A DNA stretch of 64,000 bases from an uncultured Clostridium sp. (GTDB lineage: Bacteria > Bacillota > Clostridia > Lachnospirales > Lachnospiraceae): positions 25,583 through 89,582 of the forward strand of contig CAMEFI010000010.1 in assembly GCA_945915475.1 (NCBI GenBank). Direction: 5' to 3'. Both the position numbers and the translations under genes were made by a program. Below, piece by piece: positions 8,669 through 18,100 of the stretch (the stretch's first letter is position 1; every line of letters begins with the position of its first letter). The notes beneath the pieces are model-generated. The model saw nothing but the letters and a program-made list of their open reading frames with translations, was not told where the DNA came from and searched no databases.

Positions 8669-10336
8669 ATGGATGCATTTTTTAATTATTTTTACAATTT
8701 CATGAATGACGTGTTTGGATATCTTTGGGATATTGTGGTTGCTTTGAAGAATGCCATTGTAGGAATTCTGGATGTCAAGTTTTATATGGATTTGTTTAAG
8801 TCCTACAAAGATGATCTGTCCACCGGTGGGTGGATTGCGGCATTTCTTACACATATTATCATTCTGTTGATTTTTATCCTGTTGGTCTATCTGATCGTGC
8901 GGGGAATCCGGGTATTGTTCCGTTTTAAAGTACCGGTTGTGGAGTACGAGGCCATGAAGGATGAAGTAGTCAAATTAAAACGGGAGATCATGAAGGCCAA
9001 TTATGAAAAAGACAAGATTCTTGCCATGAAGGTCAACGAAATGGGGATGAAGGTGAATCCGGATTTGTTAGATCTTCAAGAGGATGAGGCTGCAGTGACT
9101 GCTGAGGAGACAGATCACGAAGAAGAAGTCAGAACAGCCGCTGCAGAGAGTGAGAATAATTTAGATGACTTAACGGATGAAGAAAAGGAAGCGTTGGCTG
9201 TGGCACAGGCAGAGGGGAAGCCGGTTCAGAAAGTGAATGTGGGAGAATTACGTTTTCCAAAGTTATCTGCGGTGGATACATACTATCATTCCGAAGATTA
9301 TGTGGCACCACAGTTCCCAATGAATTATACATTAGAAGAACTTTGTATGGCATTTCGTAATTTCGCAGCTTCGAAGCTGGGGCTTTATTATGAGTTGGAA
9401 GTCATCCGGGAAGTTTTTGCTTCCTTTGGAGCAGCCAAAATGCTGATTTTACAGGGTATTTCCGGTACCGGTAAAACTTCCCTTCCATATGCACTGGGAC
9501 AGTTTATCAATAATCCGAGTCTGATATGCTCTGTTCAGCCGTCCTGGCGTGACCGGACAGAACTTTTTGGATATTATAATGATTTTACCAAGAAATATAC
9601 GGAGACAGACTTCTTAAAGACAATATATGAATCCCATTATCAGGAGAACATTCGTGTGATTATATTAGATGAGATGAACATTGCCCGGGTAGAGTACTAT
9701 TTTGCAGAAATGTTATCCATTCTGGAACTGCCACGGGCGGAGGAACGTTATATTTCTGTGGTATCCAGCAAAGCGGAGAATGATCCGGAGAAGATGATCG
9801 ATGGTAAGGTCTGGATTCCGGACAATGTGTTTTATGTAGGAACCATCAATAATGATGATTCTACTTTTGCGGTAGCAGATAAGGTATATGATCGTGCAAT
9901 TCCTATTGATTTAGATGACCGGGCTACCGTATTTGAGGCACCGGATACAGAAGGAATTCCAATTAGCATGGATTATCTCACTTCTTTATATGATAAGGCA
10001 AAGAAGGATTATCCATTATCAGAGGAAAGCCTCATGGAACTGGACAAGTTGGATACATACCTGATTGAACATTTCCGATTGACTTTCGGTAACCGTATTT
10101 TACGTCAGATGAAAGATTTTGTACCGTGTTATGTCGCATGTGGTGGTACAGAGATGAATGGAATTGATTTTATGTTTGCTAAGAAAATCTTACGTAAATT
10201 TGAATCTCTTGGACTTGGATTTATCCGGGACGAGATTGACGGACTGATTGATTATCTGAATCATGCCTTTGGAGAGGATAATTTCAAAGTGAGTAAAACA
10301 TATTTAGCCCGGCTGAAGAAGATGAGTGGGGCATAA
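8669..10336 (+). CDS. Membrane-tethered McrB-family AAA+ ATPase
   Basis: 555 residues. An N-terminal amphipathic region (1-50), a transmembrane helix (about 56-81), a coiled-coil/acidic linker (about 90-185) and a C-terminal AAA+ domain (about 225-555). Walker A is GISGTGKTS (263-271). Walker B is VIILDEMN (330-337) followed by IARVEYYFAEML, a McrB-type signature, and sensor 1 is GTINNDDSTF. An SWRDRTELFGYYN motif (292-304) and an arginine in VYDRA (409) also fit. McrB proteins are NTPases that work with McrC partners; the next gene is DUF2357-like, the usual partner type. The tether and the setting among exported proteins are unusual. MoxR is the alternative family, but the DEMN helix favours McrB. 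Confidence 0.88.
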   Translation: MDAFFNYFYNFMNDVFGYLWDIVVALKNAIVGILDVKFYMDLFKSYKDDLSTGGWIAAFLTHIIILLIFILLVYLIVRGIRVLFRFKVPVVEYEAMKDEVVKLKREIMKANYEKDKILAMKVNEMGMKVNPDLLDLQEDEAAVTAEETDHEEEVRTAAAESENNLDDLTDEEKEALAVAQAEGKPVQKVNVGELRFPKLSAVDTYYHSEDYVAPQFPMNYTLEELCMAFRNFAASKLGLYYELEVIREVFASFGAAKMLILQGISGTGKTSLPYALGQFINNPSLICSVQPSWRDRTELFGYYNDFTKKYTETDFLKTIYESHYQENIRVIILDEMNIARVEYYFAEMLSILELPRAEERYISVVSSKAENDPEKMIDGKVWIPDNVFYVGTINNDDSTFAVADKVYDRAIPIDLDDRATVFEAPDTEGIPISMDYLTSLYDKAKKDYPLSEESLMELDKLDTYLIEHFRLTFGNRILRQMKDFVPCYVACGGTEMNGIDFMFAKKILRKFESLGLGFIRDEIDGLIDYLNHAFGEDNFKVSKTYLARLKKMSGA

Positions 10337-10385
10337 CACAACGTTGTATTTCTGCATGGAACGACATAAGAAGAAGGATAAGAAT

Positions 10386-11543
10386 ATGGTATACGATGAA
10401 TATTCAGATGAAGTGTTAAATGCATATGCCAAGATGACCGGAAAGGCAGAAGGAGATATTGAAGAGGATCCATACTATCAGTATTTTTACAATCTCTTAG
10501 AAACGGGTCGCAACTACGTCAAGTATTCCTATGTCCGTCTGGTCAAGGAAGTAGATGAGACCTGGGTTAATGCAATTGAAGAGGCGTTGCCATCCCTGCA
10601 ATATGTTGTCATGCATCCCCGTAAATATATTGAAGAGGATAGAGAAATTGTCAATATTGCAATGGCAAGAAATATTACGGCAGAATCCGTGCGGCATTTA
10701 TTGTCCCATAGCAATTATATTGATGAATACCGGGAGGATGGAACGGTGATCCCGAATAAGATTCTCAATGTATATAAGGAAGAATCCCTGAATACTTATG
10801 AGAATCGTTTTATCTGTACACTGATCGCTGAATTGCAGTTTTTTATCAATAAACGGTTTGATGCCATTTTTGAGGCCAGTAAAGATGAATTAGGCGTTAA
10901 TTTTGAAGTAGATTCCAGTATTGATAACTATACGGAAACGGTGGACTATTCCCTGCGTATTAAGATCCGGGATAAACAGACGGATACAGAAAATGAGTTT
11001 GAAAATAAAGATACTTTTGCAAGAATCATACAATTGCATCGAAAGATCAATATGTTAGTCTCCACAGAATTTGTATCCACAATGCGGCGTTTTCCGGCGG
11101 TAAAACATCCCATTGTTCAGACCAATGCCATTGCAAAGAATCGTGATTATAAGGCCTGTCATAAATTATGGAATTTTATTCATTCCTATAATCAGGTTGG
11201 CTTTAAGGTGGATCTTGTGAAGCAGGATCCCAATATTTCCAAGTCTTTTGAACAGGATATTTATCATTCCTTTCTATGGAATTATGCCATGCTGCATAAC
11301 TATATGGAGGATGTGGATGCTTTGAATATTAACCGCGAGACAAGAAAAAAAGTACTGGATATGCAGGGAATTCGGCAGTTGTTAGAAGAGATTGTGGCAG
11401 GTACAGATATACCGGATGCCAATCTCCGTAAGATTGTAGATAACGAACTGAAAAACATCCAAAAACGAAGAAAACAGGAAAAAGCAGCGGCAGAAAGAGT
11501 AGTGAAACAGCGTGGAAAGAACAGTCTGAGAAAGCGGGGATAA
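10386..11543 (+). CDS. DUF2357-like partner of the McrB-like ATPase, apparently without a nuclease domain
   Basis: 385 residues with no transmembrane segment or signal. The motif YENRF (138-142) in a helical stretch, and a later segment KNRDYKACHKLWNFI, resemble DUF2357 proteins that pair with McrB-like ATPases. Those usually continue into a PD-(D/E)XK nuclease. Here the protein ends in a helical, Lys/Arg-rich tail and I find no such nuclease motif. The ATG at 10386 is preferred (AGAAGG about 8 bp upstream) over one at 10356 that lacks a site. The gene starts about 50 bp after the ATPase gene. The assignment rests on motif memory and adjacency, so a profile comparison is needed. Confidence 0.65.
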   Translation: MVYDEYSDEVLNAYAKMTGKAEGDIEEDPYYQYFYNLLETGRNYVKYSYVRLVKEVDETWVNAIEEALPSLQYVVMHPRKYIEEDREIVNIAMARNITAESVRHLLSHSNYIDEYREDGTVIPNKILNVYKEESLNTYENRFICTLIAELQFFINKRFDAIFEASKDELGVNFEVDSSIDNYTETVDYSLRIKIRDKQTDTENEFENKDTFARIIQLHRKINMLVSTEFVSTMRRFPAVKHPIVQTNAIAKNRDYKACHKLWNFIHSYNQVGFKVDLVKQDPNISKSFEQDIYHSFLWNYAMLHNYMEDVDALNINRETRKKVLDMQGIRQLLEEIVAGTDIPDANLRKIVDNELKNIQKRRKQEKAAAERVVKQRGKNSLRKRG

Positions 11544-11545
11544 CT

Positions 11546-12199
11546 ATGAAAAAAGTATTGTGCGTCATCAGGGATATTGCATTTGTACTATTTATTCTTG
11601 CTGTATGTGGAATGATTTTTCTTATGTCTTCCGGCAGACATGTCTCAGTTGCAGGATACCAGGTGTTACGGGTTCTTACCAGTAGTATGGAACCGGCAAT
11701 TGCAGAGAACACCTGTATAATCATAAAAGAATATCCGGCAGAGCAGTTGAAAATCGGGGATATTATTACATTTACATCCGATGATCCTCAGATTCAGGGA
11801 TATTATAATACCCATCGGATTTATGATATTGTGGAAGATAATGGGGAAACTCTTTATATTACAAAGGGGGATGCTTCTCCTGGCGTGGATGCATATCCGG
11901 TGCATCCACAACAGGTGGCCGGAATATTTGTGAAAGAATTACCGGGAGGAAGAATTCTCGGTAAGTGTTTTCTTGCATTATCAGATAACCGGGTCTATTT
12001 TCTGGTGATTATGCTGCCTTTGACTTTGTGTCTGTTATCCTATTTCTGGCAGATTGTGGGACTGGTAACCGGTCGATATGATGACACGGAAGAAGAGGAA
12101 GATGCAGCGGATGAAGATGAGATTGCACAACAGGATTGCGAAGAGAGAATAGATATGGGAACAGAAGGTATGACGGAATCTACAGACCAGGATATGTGA
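11546..12199 (+). CDS. Signal peptidase I, SipW (ER/archaeal) type, with acidic C-terminal tail
   Basis: Membrane serine peptidase that removes signal peptides outside the cytoplasmic membrane. TM1 spans about 9-28. The nucleophile is S47 in LTSSMEP, and the general-base position is H90 in NTHRI instead of the Lys of ordinary bacterial enzymes, which defines the SipW/ER type. The GDASPGVD box is at 108-115. TM2 lies at about 150-175, followed by roughly 40 mostly acidic residues that most members lack. Its neighbours carry matching signal sequences, so a dedicated peptidase for the locus is likely. It starts 2 bp after the preceding gene, so it is co-translated with the ATPase module. Confidence 0.92.
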   Translation: MKKVLCVIRDIAFVLFILAVCGMIFLMSSGRHVSVAGYQVLRVLTSSMEPAIAENTCIIIKEYPAEQLKIGDIITFTSDDPQIQGYYNTHRIYDIVEDNGETLYITKGDASPGVDAYPVHPQQVAGIFVKELPGGRILGKCFLALSDNRVYFLVIMLPLTLCLLSYFWQIVGLVTGRYDDTEEEEDAADEDEIAQQDCEERIDMGTEGMTESTDQDM

Positions 12200-12223
12200 C
12201 ACAGAAGCAGGCGGTGATGATGT

Positions 12224-13318
12224 ATGCGAAAAGATCAACAAGAGAATACAGGAATAAAAGGGAATCCTACGCATTGCATTCATCAGGTGCATTTGTTGGG
12301 GAAGGATTGGGACCTCAAGATTATGTCTTATGTGATGCTGGTTGTACTGATGGTAGCTTTGATTGCCGCTACGGTTGCCTGGTTTTTTTATATTAAGGTG
12401 GTGGCTGTCTCTAACATGGAGTTTACCACTGCGTCAAGCGACAGCCTGAAGGTAGAGATAAAAAATGCAGAGAATCCCAATGCCACAGATGGCTTTATTG
12501 AATTAGAGGAAGGGGAAGAGGACAGTGTTTTTGTCGACCTGGATATGCCGGTATTTGAAAATGTGGAACAATATGATTTGGTGGATGAGAATTCCTCTGT
12601 CGAAAACACCAATGGTACATCCAAGAAGGTCAATCGGATGGCTCCCGGTGTATATGGTTCATTGACTATTCGGCTGACACCACTGAATCCGGAGATTAAT
12701 CATTACCGAATCACACCGGCGGCTTTATTTACTTATGCTGATGGTAAGAAGGATACCGTTTCAGAAACCGGGAAAGTGAATGCCATCCTTGGCAAGGAGA
12801 AATTACAGGCATTGGCAAAAGGACATATTTTGTTTTTTGCAGACCGCAGAGAGATTCCATCCGATTCCGGGGGAACCATTACCATTGGAACAGATTCCAA
12901 AGCCATTACAGAATATACCCATAATGGGAAATATGTGTTCTGTGATTCTATTGATGCGGATATCCCCATGGAGGGGGAACTTTCATGGAACGACACGGAA
13001 CAGAAAGGGGAGACTCTTACCATAACAGTATATTGGTATTGGCCCTATGAGTATTCCAATCTAAGCAGTGGTATTCAAAGTCGTATTCAGTTGCCGGCAA
13101 CTGAATTTACAGAGGATGTTGTTCGGAATCCGGAAAGGTTACAGTATTTTGACAAAGATAAAATGCAGGAAATGTTGAATTCTTCCATAACATGGAATGA
13201 GATTCAGTTATATGATTTTGCAGATACACGAATTGGAACTGATGTGAAGAGTATTCGAATGCATTTGAAGGTGGATGGTTATCATGCAGTACAGACACAA
13301 AGCGAACCAAATGAATAA
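12224..13318 (+). CDS. Exported SipW-type substrate-like protein (subunit C)
   Basis: 364 residues. A 33-residue cytoplasmic part is followed by a hydrophobic segment (about 34-57) ending in AATVAWFFY, then an extracytoplasmic beta-rich domain. ITVYWYWPYEY near residue 270 resembles the W-x-W-P-[FY]-E segment seen in other SipW-dependent proteins. The ATG at 12224 has GGCGGTG about 7 bp upstream. The first 33 residues are unlike a short signal peptide, so the protein may stay anchored instead of being cleaved. No sortase motif. The end overlaps the next gene by about 35 bp. A minor subunit or assembly factor is inferred. Confidence 0.78.
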   Translation: MRKDQQENTGIKGNPTHCIHQVHLLGKDWDLKIMSYVMLVVLMVALIAATVAWFFYIKVVAVSNMEFTTASSDSLKVEIKNAENPNATDGFIELEEGEEDSVFVDLDMPVFENVEQYDLVDENSSVENTNGTSKKVNRMAPGVYGSLTIRLTPLNPEINHYRITPAALFTYADGKKDTVSETGKVNAILGKEKLQALAKGHILFFADRREIPSDSGGTITIGTDSKAITEYTHNGKYVFCDSIDADIPMEGELSWNDTEQKGETLTITVYWYWPYEYSNLSSGIQSRIQLPATEFTEDVVRNPERLQYFDKDKMQEMLNSSITWNEIQLYDFADTRIGTDVKSIRMHLKVDGYHAVQTQSEPNE

Positions 13319-14135
13319 GGTAGACGAGGAAATGGGTTCTTCTGCACATGACAGGATGTCAACAAAGAGAAGAAAACAGATAAGTGCCAATCAGAAATGG
13401 TTGCTGGCAGCAATGATTGAAGTCTGTATTCTTTTGATGATGGGATTTGCATGGTATACCTATCTGGCGCATCGCAAGGTACTTTCCGAGGAAAGAGAAG
13501 TGATGGCTCCTTATTATCTGTACCTGGTAGAACCAAACGGCAAGGATGAATTCCAGCTTACCGTTGGAAATCTTCACCCGGGAGAGACCAAACAGATTAT
13601 GTTAGGTGTAACGAATCAGCCACCGGAGGGAGAAACGGAGACATCTTATCAAATCAGTAAGAATTCCAAATTTCATTATGAATTGGAACTGGCATACACA
13701 CAGAATCTTCCGGTAGAATATAAAGTATACGAATTAGCGGAAGCATCGGAAAATACTCCAAATGACAGTACTATAACTGTTGAATGGAAAGATACGGACA
13801 ATTCAGTTATTACAAAATCTTTTGCAAAAGATACACAATTGACGAAGAATGCAAAGTCGGACACATTGACTTTGGAGAATAATAAAGAGATGTATGGAGA
13901 AGACAATCCGGTGAATGTGGGACAGTATGATCTGTACGATAATGTGAGTGGTATTCCTTTTGATCTGACGACAAAAGTAGAGGATAATAATGTTACCTTT
14001 GATCTGGATTATTATCTGATTGAGATTGACTGGAAAGATAATATTCAGTTTTCGGATTACCTGAAAGAGACCGATCTGGTATATGTGATTGTAAATGCAA
14101 TGCAGATTGAACCGGAGAAATCTGCCGGCGAATGA
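13284..14135 (+). CDS. Exported single-pass protein with AWYT motif (subunit D)
   Basis: 283 residues: a basic cytoplasmic start, one hydrophobic segment (about 39-55) ending in MMGFAWYTYL, then an extracytoplasmic domain with several predicted beta strands. The AWYT motif places it with the other SipW-style proteins of the locus. The start is uncertain: the ATG at 13284 has GAAGGTGG 9 bp upstream, while ATGs at 13275, 13311 and 13332 are less well served. It overlaps the end of the preceding gene in another frame, suggesting coupled translation. Function unknown; a minor subunit of the same structure is inferred. Confidence 0.75.
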   Translation: MQYRHKANQMNKVDEEMGSSAHDRMSTKRRKQISANQKWLLAAMIEVCILLMMGFAWYTYLAHRKVLSEEREVMAPYYLYLVEPNGKDEFQLTVGNLHPGETKQIMLGVTNQPPEGETETSYQISKNSKFHYELELAYTQNLPVEYKVYELAEASENTPNDSTITVEWKDTDNSVITKSFAKDTQLTKNAKSDTLTLENNKEMYGEDNPVNVGQYDLYDNVSGIPFDLTTKVEDNNVTFDLDYYLIEIDWKDNIQFSDYLKETDLVYVIVNAMQIEPEKSAGE

Positions 14136-14162
14136 GAACAGACACCTTAAAGGAGATATAAG

Positions 14163-15137
14163 ATGAAGAAACAAAAAGAATCCGGAAGACAACTTCATAA
14201 AAAGAAATACAGAGTGGTTCTGGGATTTTTCACTTTTTTTATTTTGCTCTGTCTTGCAGGGGGAACAATGGTGGCAAAGTATTATGCCGGACGCAGGAAT
14301 AAAGGTGTTGCAACGGCATCCAGTCTCTATTTCACCAGTAACTTATTGAAAAATGTAAGTAATGTAACAGAAGATAATTATCCGGTCATTTATAATACAG
14401 ATGCCTGGGATGGGGTGAATCCTTACCAGTTTAGTCTGGAGATTCGTAATTATCAGAATCAGTTATTGTACAATGACAGGAATCTGGATATACAGTATCA
14501 GATCAACTTTCAGCTGGTGGGAACAACGGATGGCGGCTCTTACCAGGTGACATACGGCAGTGAAACAAAGACGATTACCTCAAATTCGGCTTGTTCCTTC
14601 ACTGCCGGATTAGCTGGTGGACAGGCAAGAGCGGATCAGTTCTCTGTTTCTTTTGCAAGACCGGAGGGGAATACCAGTTCCACTTACAGATCCGTTGGAA
14701 TTCGTGTAACAGCAACCCCTGTTTCACCGGATTATGTTGCCAATTATGAGACATTAGGAGGAATCCTGTATGCAAGTATTGTATCCTCCAAGTTTGAGTT
14801 AAAGGGGGAATTCTCTAAAATTCCGACAGGAAAAGTCGGGCAATATGCAGGATTTCCATATACAATTTCCTATAAGCCGGGAGTGGATGGTGCAACCCGT
14901 AAGATAAGAATTACATGGGATTCCTCAAAACTTCAGTTGGATCAGTTCAGTCCGTATTATGCATCAAAGCAGGAAGATTCAGGAGAGAATAACAAAGATT
15001 ATATTGAAATTACCATGGAACCATATGCATCTATGGATATTTTATTTTACAGAACAGATGCATTTGATCCGAATACTACCATTGATGCATTAAATGGGCT
15101 TGTTGTGATTACAGATAAAGGAGGTGTTACTCCATGA
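14163..15137 (+). CDS. Exported SipW-type protein paired with the giant protein (subunit E)
   Basis: 324 residues: a Lys/Arg-rich start, hydrophobic segment (17-38), then KYYAGRRNKGVATASSLY, similar to the region after the signal in SipW-dependent proteins. The mature part looks like two beta-sandwich modules (about 60-215 and 220-320). A clean AAAGGAGATATAAG site precedes the ATG. The stop overlaps the start of the giant gene by 4 bp (ATGA), so the two are translationally coupled and may form a stoichiometric pair, for example a membrane-proximal holder for the giant protein. That is inference. Confidence 0.78.
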   Translation: MKKQKESGRQLHKKKYRVVLGFFTFFILLCLAGGTMVAKYYAGRRNKGVATASSLYFTSNLLKNVSNVTEDNYPVIYNTDAWDGVNPYQFSLEIRNYQNQLLYNDRNLDIQYQINFQLVGTTDGGSYQVTYGSETKTITSNSACSFTAGLAGGQARADQFSVSFARPEGNTSSTYRSVGIRVTATPVSPDYVANYETLGGILYASIVSSKFELKGEFSKIPTGKVGQYAGFPYTISYKPGVDGATRKIRITWDSSKLQLDQFSPYYASKQEDSGENNKDYIEITMEPYASMDILFYRTDAFDPNTTIDALNGLVVITDKGGVTP

Positions 15138-18100
15138 AGAAACAGTTTGCAAAGATCTTTTTTATACTAACATGGGTACTGTTCTGTGTTTTAGGAATAG
15201 AAGAATATAAAGTTGAGGCTGCGGATGGACTAGTATATGTGGAGAACCAGCCTTTACAACCGGGGACGTATATTATTAATTCTGTTGACGGATGGATTGC
15301 ATTGCAGAAATATAGTAAAGAACAGGATTTGTCCCAGTGTACATTTGAGTATTTATTAAATGATACAAGTTCTACATATGATTTGACCATTGCAAAGGGA
15401 TTTACAGGAGTAGGCAGTAAAGAACATCCTTTTTCGGGAACGATTATTACGAATTATACATCTGGTAATATTGTCCTGAAAACGGAAAAACCACTGTTTC
15501 AGTATCTGTCTACCGCAGCAAAAGTGAATAAGATGAATATTCAGGTGAATGGTTCTGAGTGCTTGGGTGGTCTTGCACAATATCTGGTTGCAGACCAGTC
15601 ACTAACTCCATTGGATCTGAATGGAATTACCATAACCGGAACAACGGATACATATATTACAACCAATAATGCTGAAGACGACTGCAAATATGCAGGCGGT
15701 TTCTTTGCTCATGTCATCAATGAACAGACCAATCCGGTTACCATTCAATTTTCTAATGTGTCTCTTTCGGTACCGGTAAAAGTACCGGTGGATGGATTGG
15801 GCGCTGGTGGATGGATTGGGCATATTTCAGGGAAAATGGTTCTTTCTTTTGCAAAGGATTATGAGATTACCAATACGGTCATTCCCTGTGATAATGCGGA
15901 AGGAAATGTATTAGGCGGTCTGGTAGGATGCGTGGAGAATTCAGATGTCACCTTACAGACAACCGGGACAGCTACCGTTTCCTGTTCGGCAGATATCGGA
16001 ACAGATAGTAATAGAAAGCAGACCGCAGGAAGTGTTTTTGGAAAAGTTGTGGGTTCCCATATTCAGATGGATGCGGATCTTCAGGTAACCGGCGGGAAAT
16101 TATATGGCAGATATGCCGGTGGCTTTGCAGGGGAGATAGACACTTCGAATATTACATGGAACCATACCTTTATTAGAAAACAGTCTATTCTGTATCCAGC
16201 AGCAAGTTCCGGTGAAGAATCCGGTTGGTCGGCTGTAGGAATGTTTGTAGGGAAAATGACAGCTTCGAATATTATGCCGGGAGATAAACTTTCCGGCAAT
16301 GTGGCTACCCTTTATGGTGGAGATGTAACGGGTTCTTACAGTGTGGTGGGAAAAGCAACCAATAGCAATAATACAGAGAAATATCATGTGGGCGGGTTCG
16401 CAGGATATGTGGAGAATTCAGATATCTTATTAACGGCAGAACACGGCTTGGATGTGGTGAATTTTACAACGGATGGAACTGCCGGTAATATATCTGCGGG
16501 GATTGGATGCTATGTTGCAAATGATGCGGCACAGACGGCACATAAGATACAGTTCATTCATGTGAAGGATCAGAATAATACACGTGTACGGCTTGTTTCC
16601 TGGAGAGGAAATTGTGGTGGACTGATTGGGAAAGCAGTTGTGAATCAGAACAGTCAGGTGGAACTGTCAGACTGCAACTTCAATGTTGTCCTCGTAGAAA
16701 CCTGTTCCGGAGCGGGAGACAATGGAACCTGGTCTATGGGAATTGGATATCTGGACAATCCGGATTGCTCGGATTCTCTGTTTGGTATCCGGAACGTAGA
16801 TTGCAGAATCACGAATGCTAATAAGAGTACGAATTTCGGAAAAGGATTTGTTTTTGTGAATAAAACACTTAAATTAGAAGCTTATGGAGGAATCATCGGA
16901 ATTGCGGATGCAGATGTTCAGATAGATGGAGTGGTATTAGATCATTCGGTAAGTGACATGGATGCTTCTAATGTTTCGAATTATGGTGGACTATTTGGAG
17001 TCATTAAAAATCAGGCTGCAGATACCAATACTTTGCAGGGAAGAGTGCGCAAAGTTTCAGTGTCAAATGTCAGCATCGGAAGAAATGCATTCTATAATAT
17101 ACGTGATAATTTCGGAGGATTATTCGGAAAAGTTGAGAAAAAGACGGCGGTTTCTCTGACAGGAACCATGGAATTAAATGGTGGAAGTGATGGTGTTCCG
17201 AAACAATCCGTGTCTGTTTCAAAGAAATACTTAGGAAGTGTTGCAGGCTTTATCGATAATGCCTTGATTTATTTGGAGCCGGACATTGTATGGCATCCAT
17301 CTGATTCTATTAAAAGTAATGAAATCGGTAACTATGGTGCAGTAATCCGTAACCAGATAGTGGGTGATACAAAACTGATTGACAATTATCAGGTAACTGG
17401 TACCATAGGTTCCAATATTGACTCTGTTGTGGATCTCCTTCGTCTGGCCATTGTCCTGAATACCCAGGGGGCATTTATGCCTACCGGAAATACAACGGAT
17501 ACATTTGATACGATTCGTGCAAAGGCATATACCCTTACTCAGAATGCGTATGATTTAACAGACAGCGGATTAACCTGTATGGGACGCAATGACAGTGAAG
17601 GATTAAAGTATCCATTTACCGGTTCTTTGAAAGGGGTAAGTGGTGGTACCACGATTCAATATCATATCAATGGCTACGGAAAGGGACAGACAAATCTTGG
17701 ACTGTTTCCGGCGGTGGGAGATGGTGCTTCTTTTGAAAATATCACCCTTAACTATGAAATTGCGTATCTGAGATTAGAATATTATACAAATAACTGGTAT
17801 TATCAGGTTCCTGATGATGAACATGCAGGCGGACTTGCCTGTTTTGCATCGGGAGATATTACACTGAAAAATGTCCGCTATATTGGAAAGATGAAAGATT
17901 ATCCTCAGGAACAGTATAAAATTTCCAATAAAAAGTTCAATGGAGACTATGATTATCTCGGTGGTCTGATAGGACAATATACAGGTGCCAACGGAAAACA
18001 GCTTGTTATGGAGAGCATCAGTGGTTCCATGACAGACTTTACCTGCCAGGATCCAACCCATATTATGGGTGGTGTCATAGGTATTGTGAATACCGATCAG

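Noticed and set aside
8669..11543. The McrB-like pair as an ordinary type IV restriction (defence) system
   Set aside because: The ATPase has a membrane tether, the partner lacks a visible nuclease, and both are embedded tightly among exported-protein genes.
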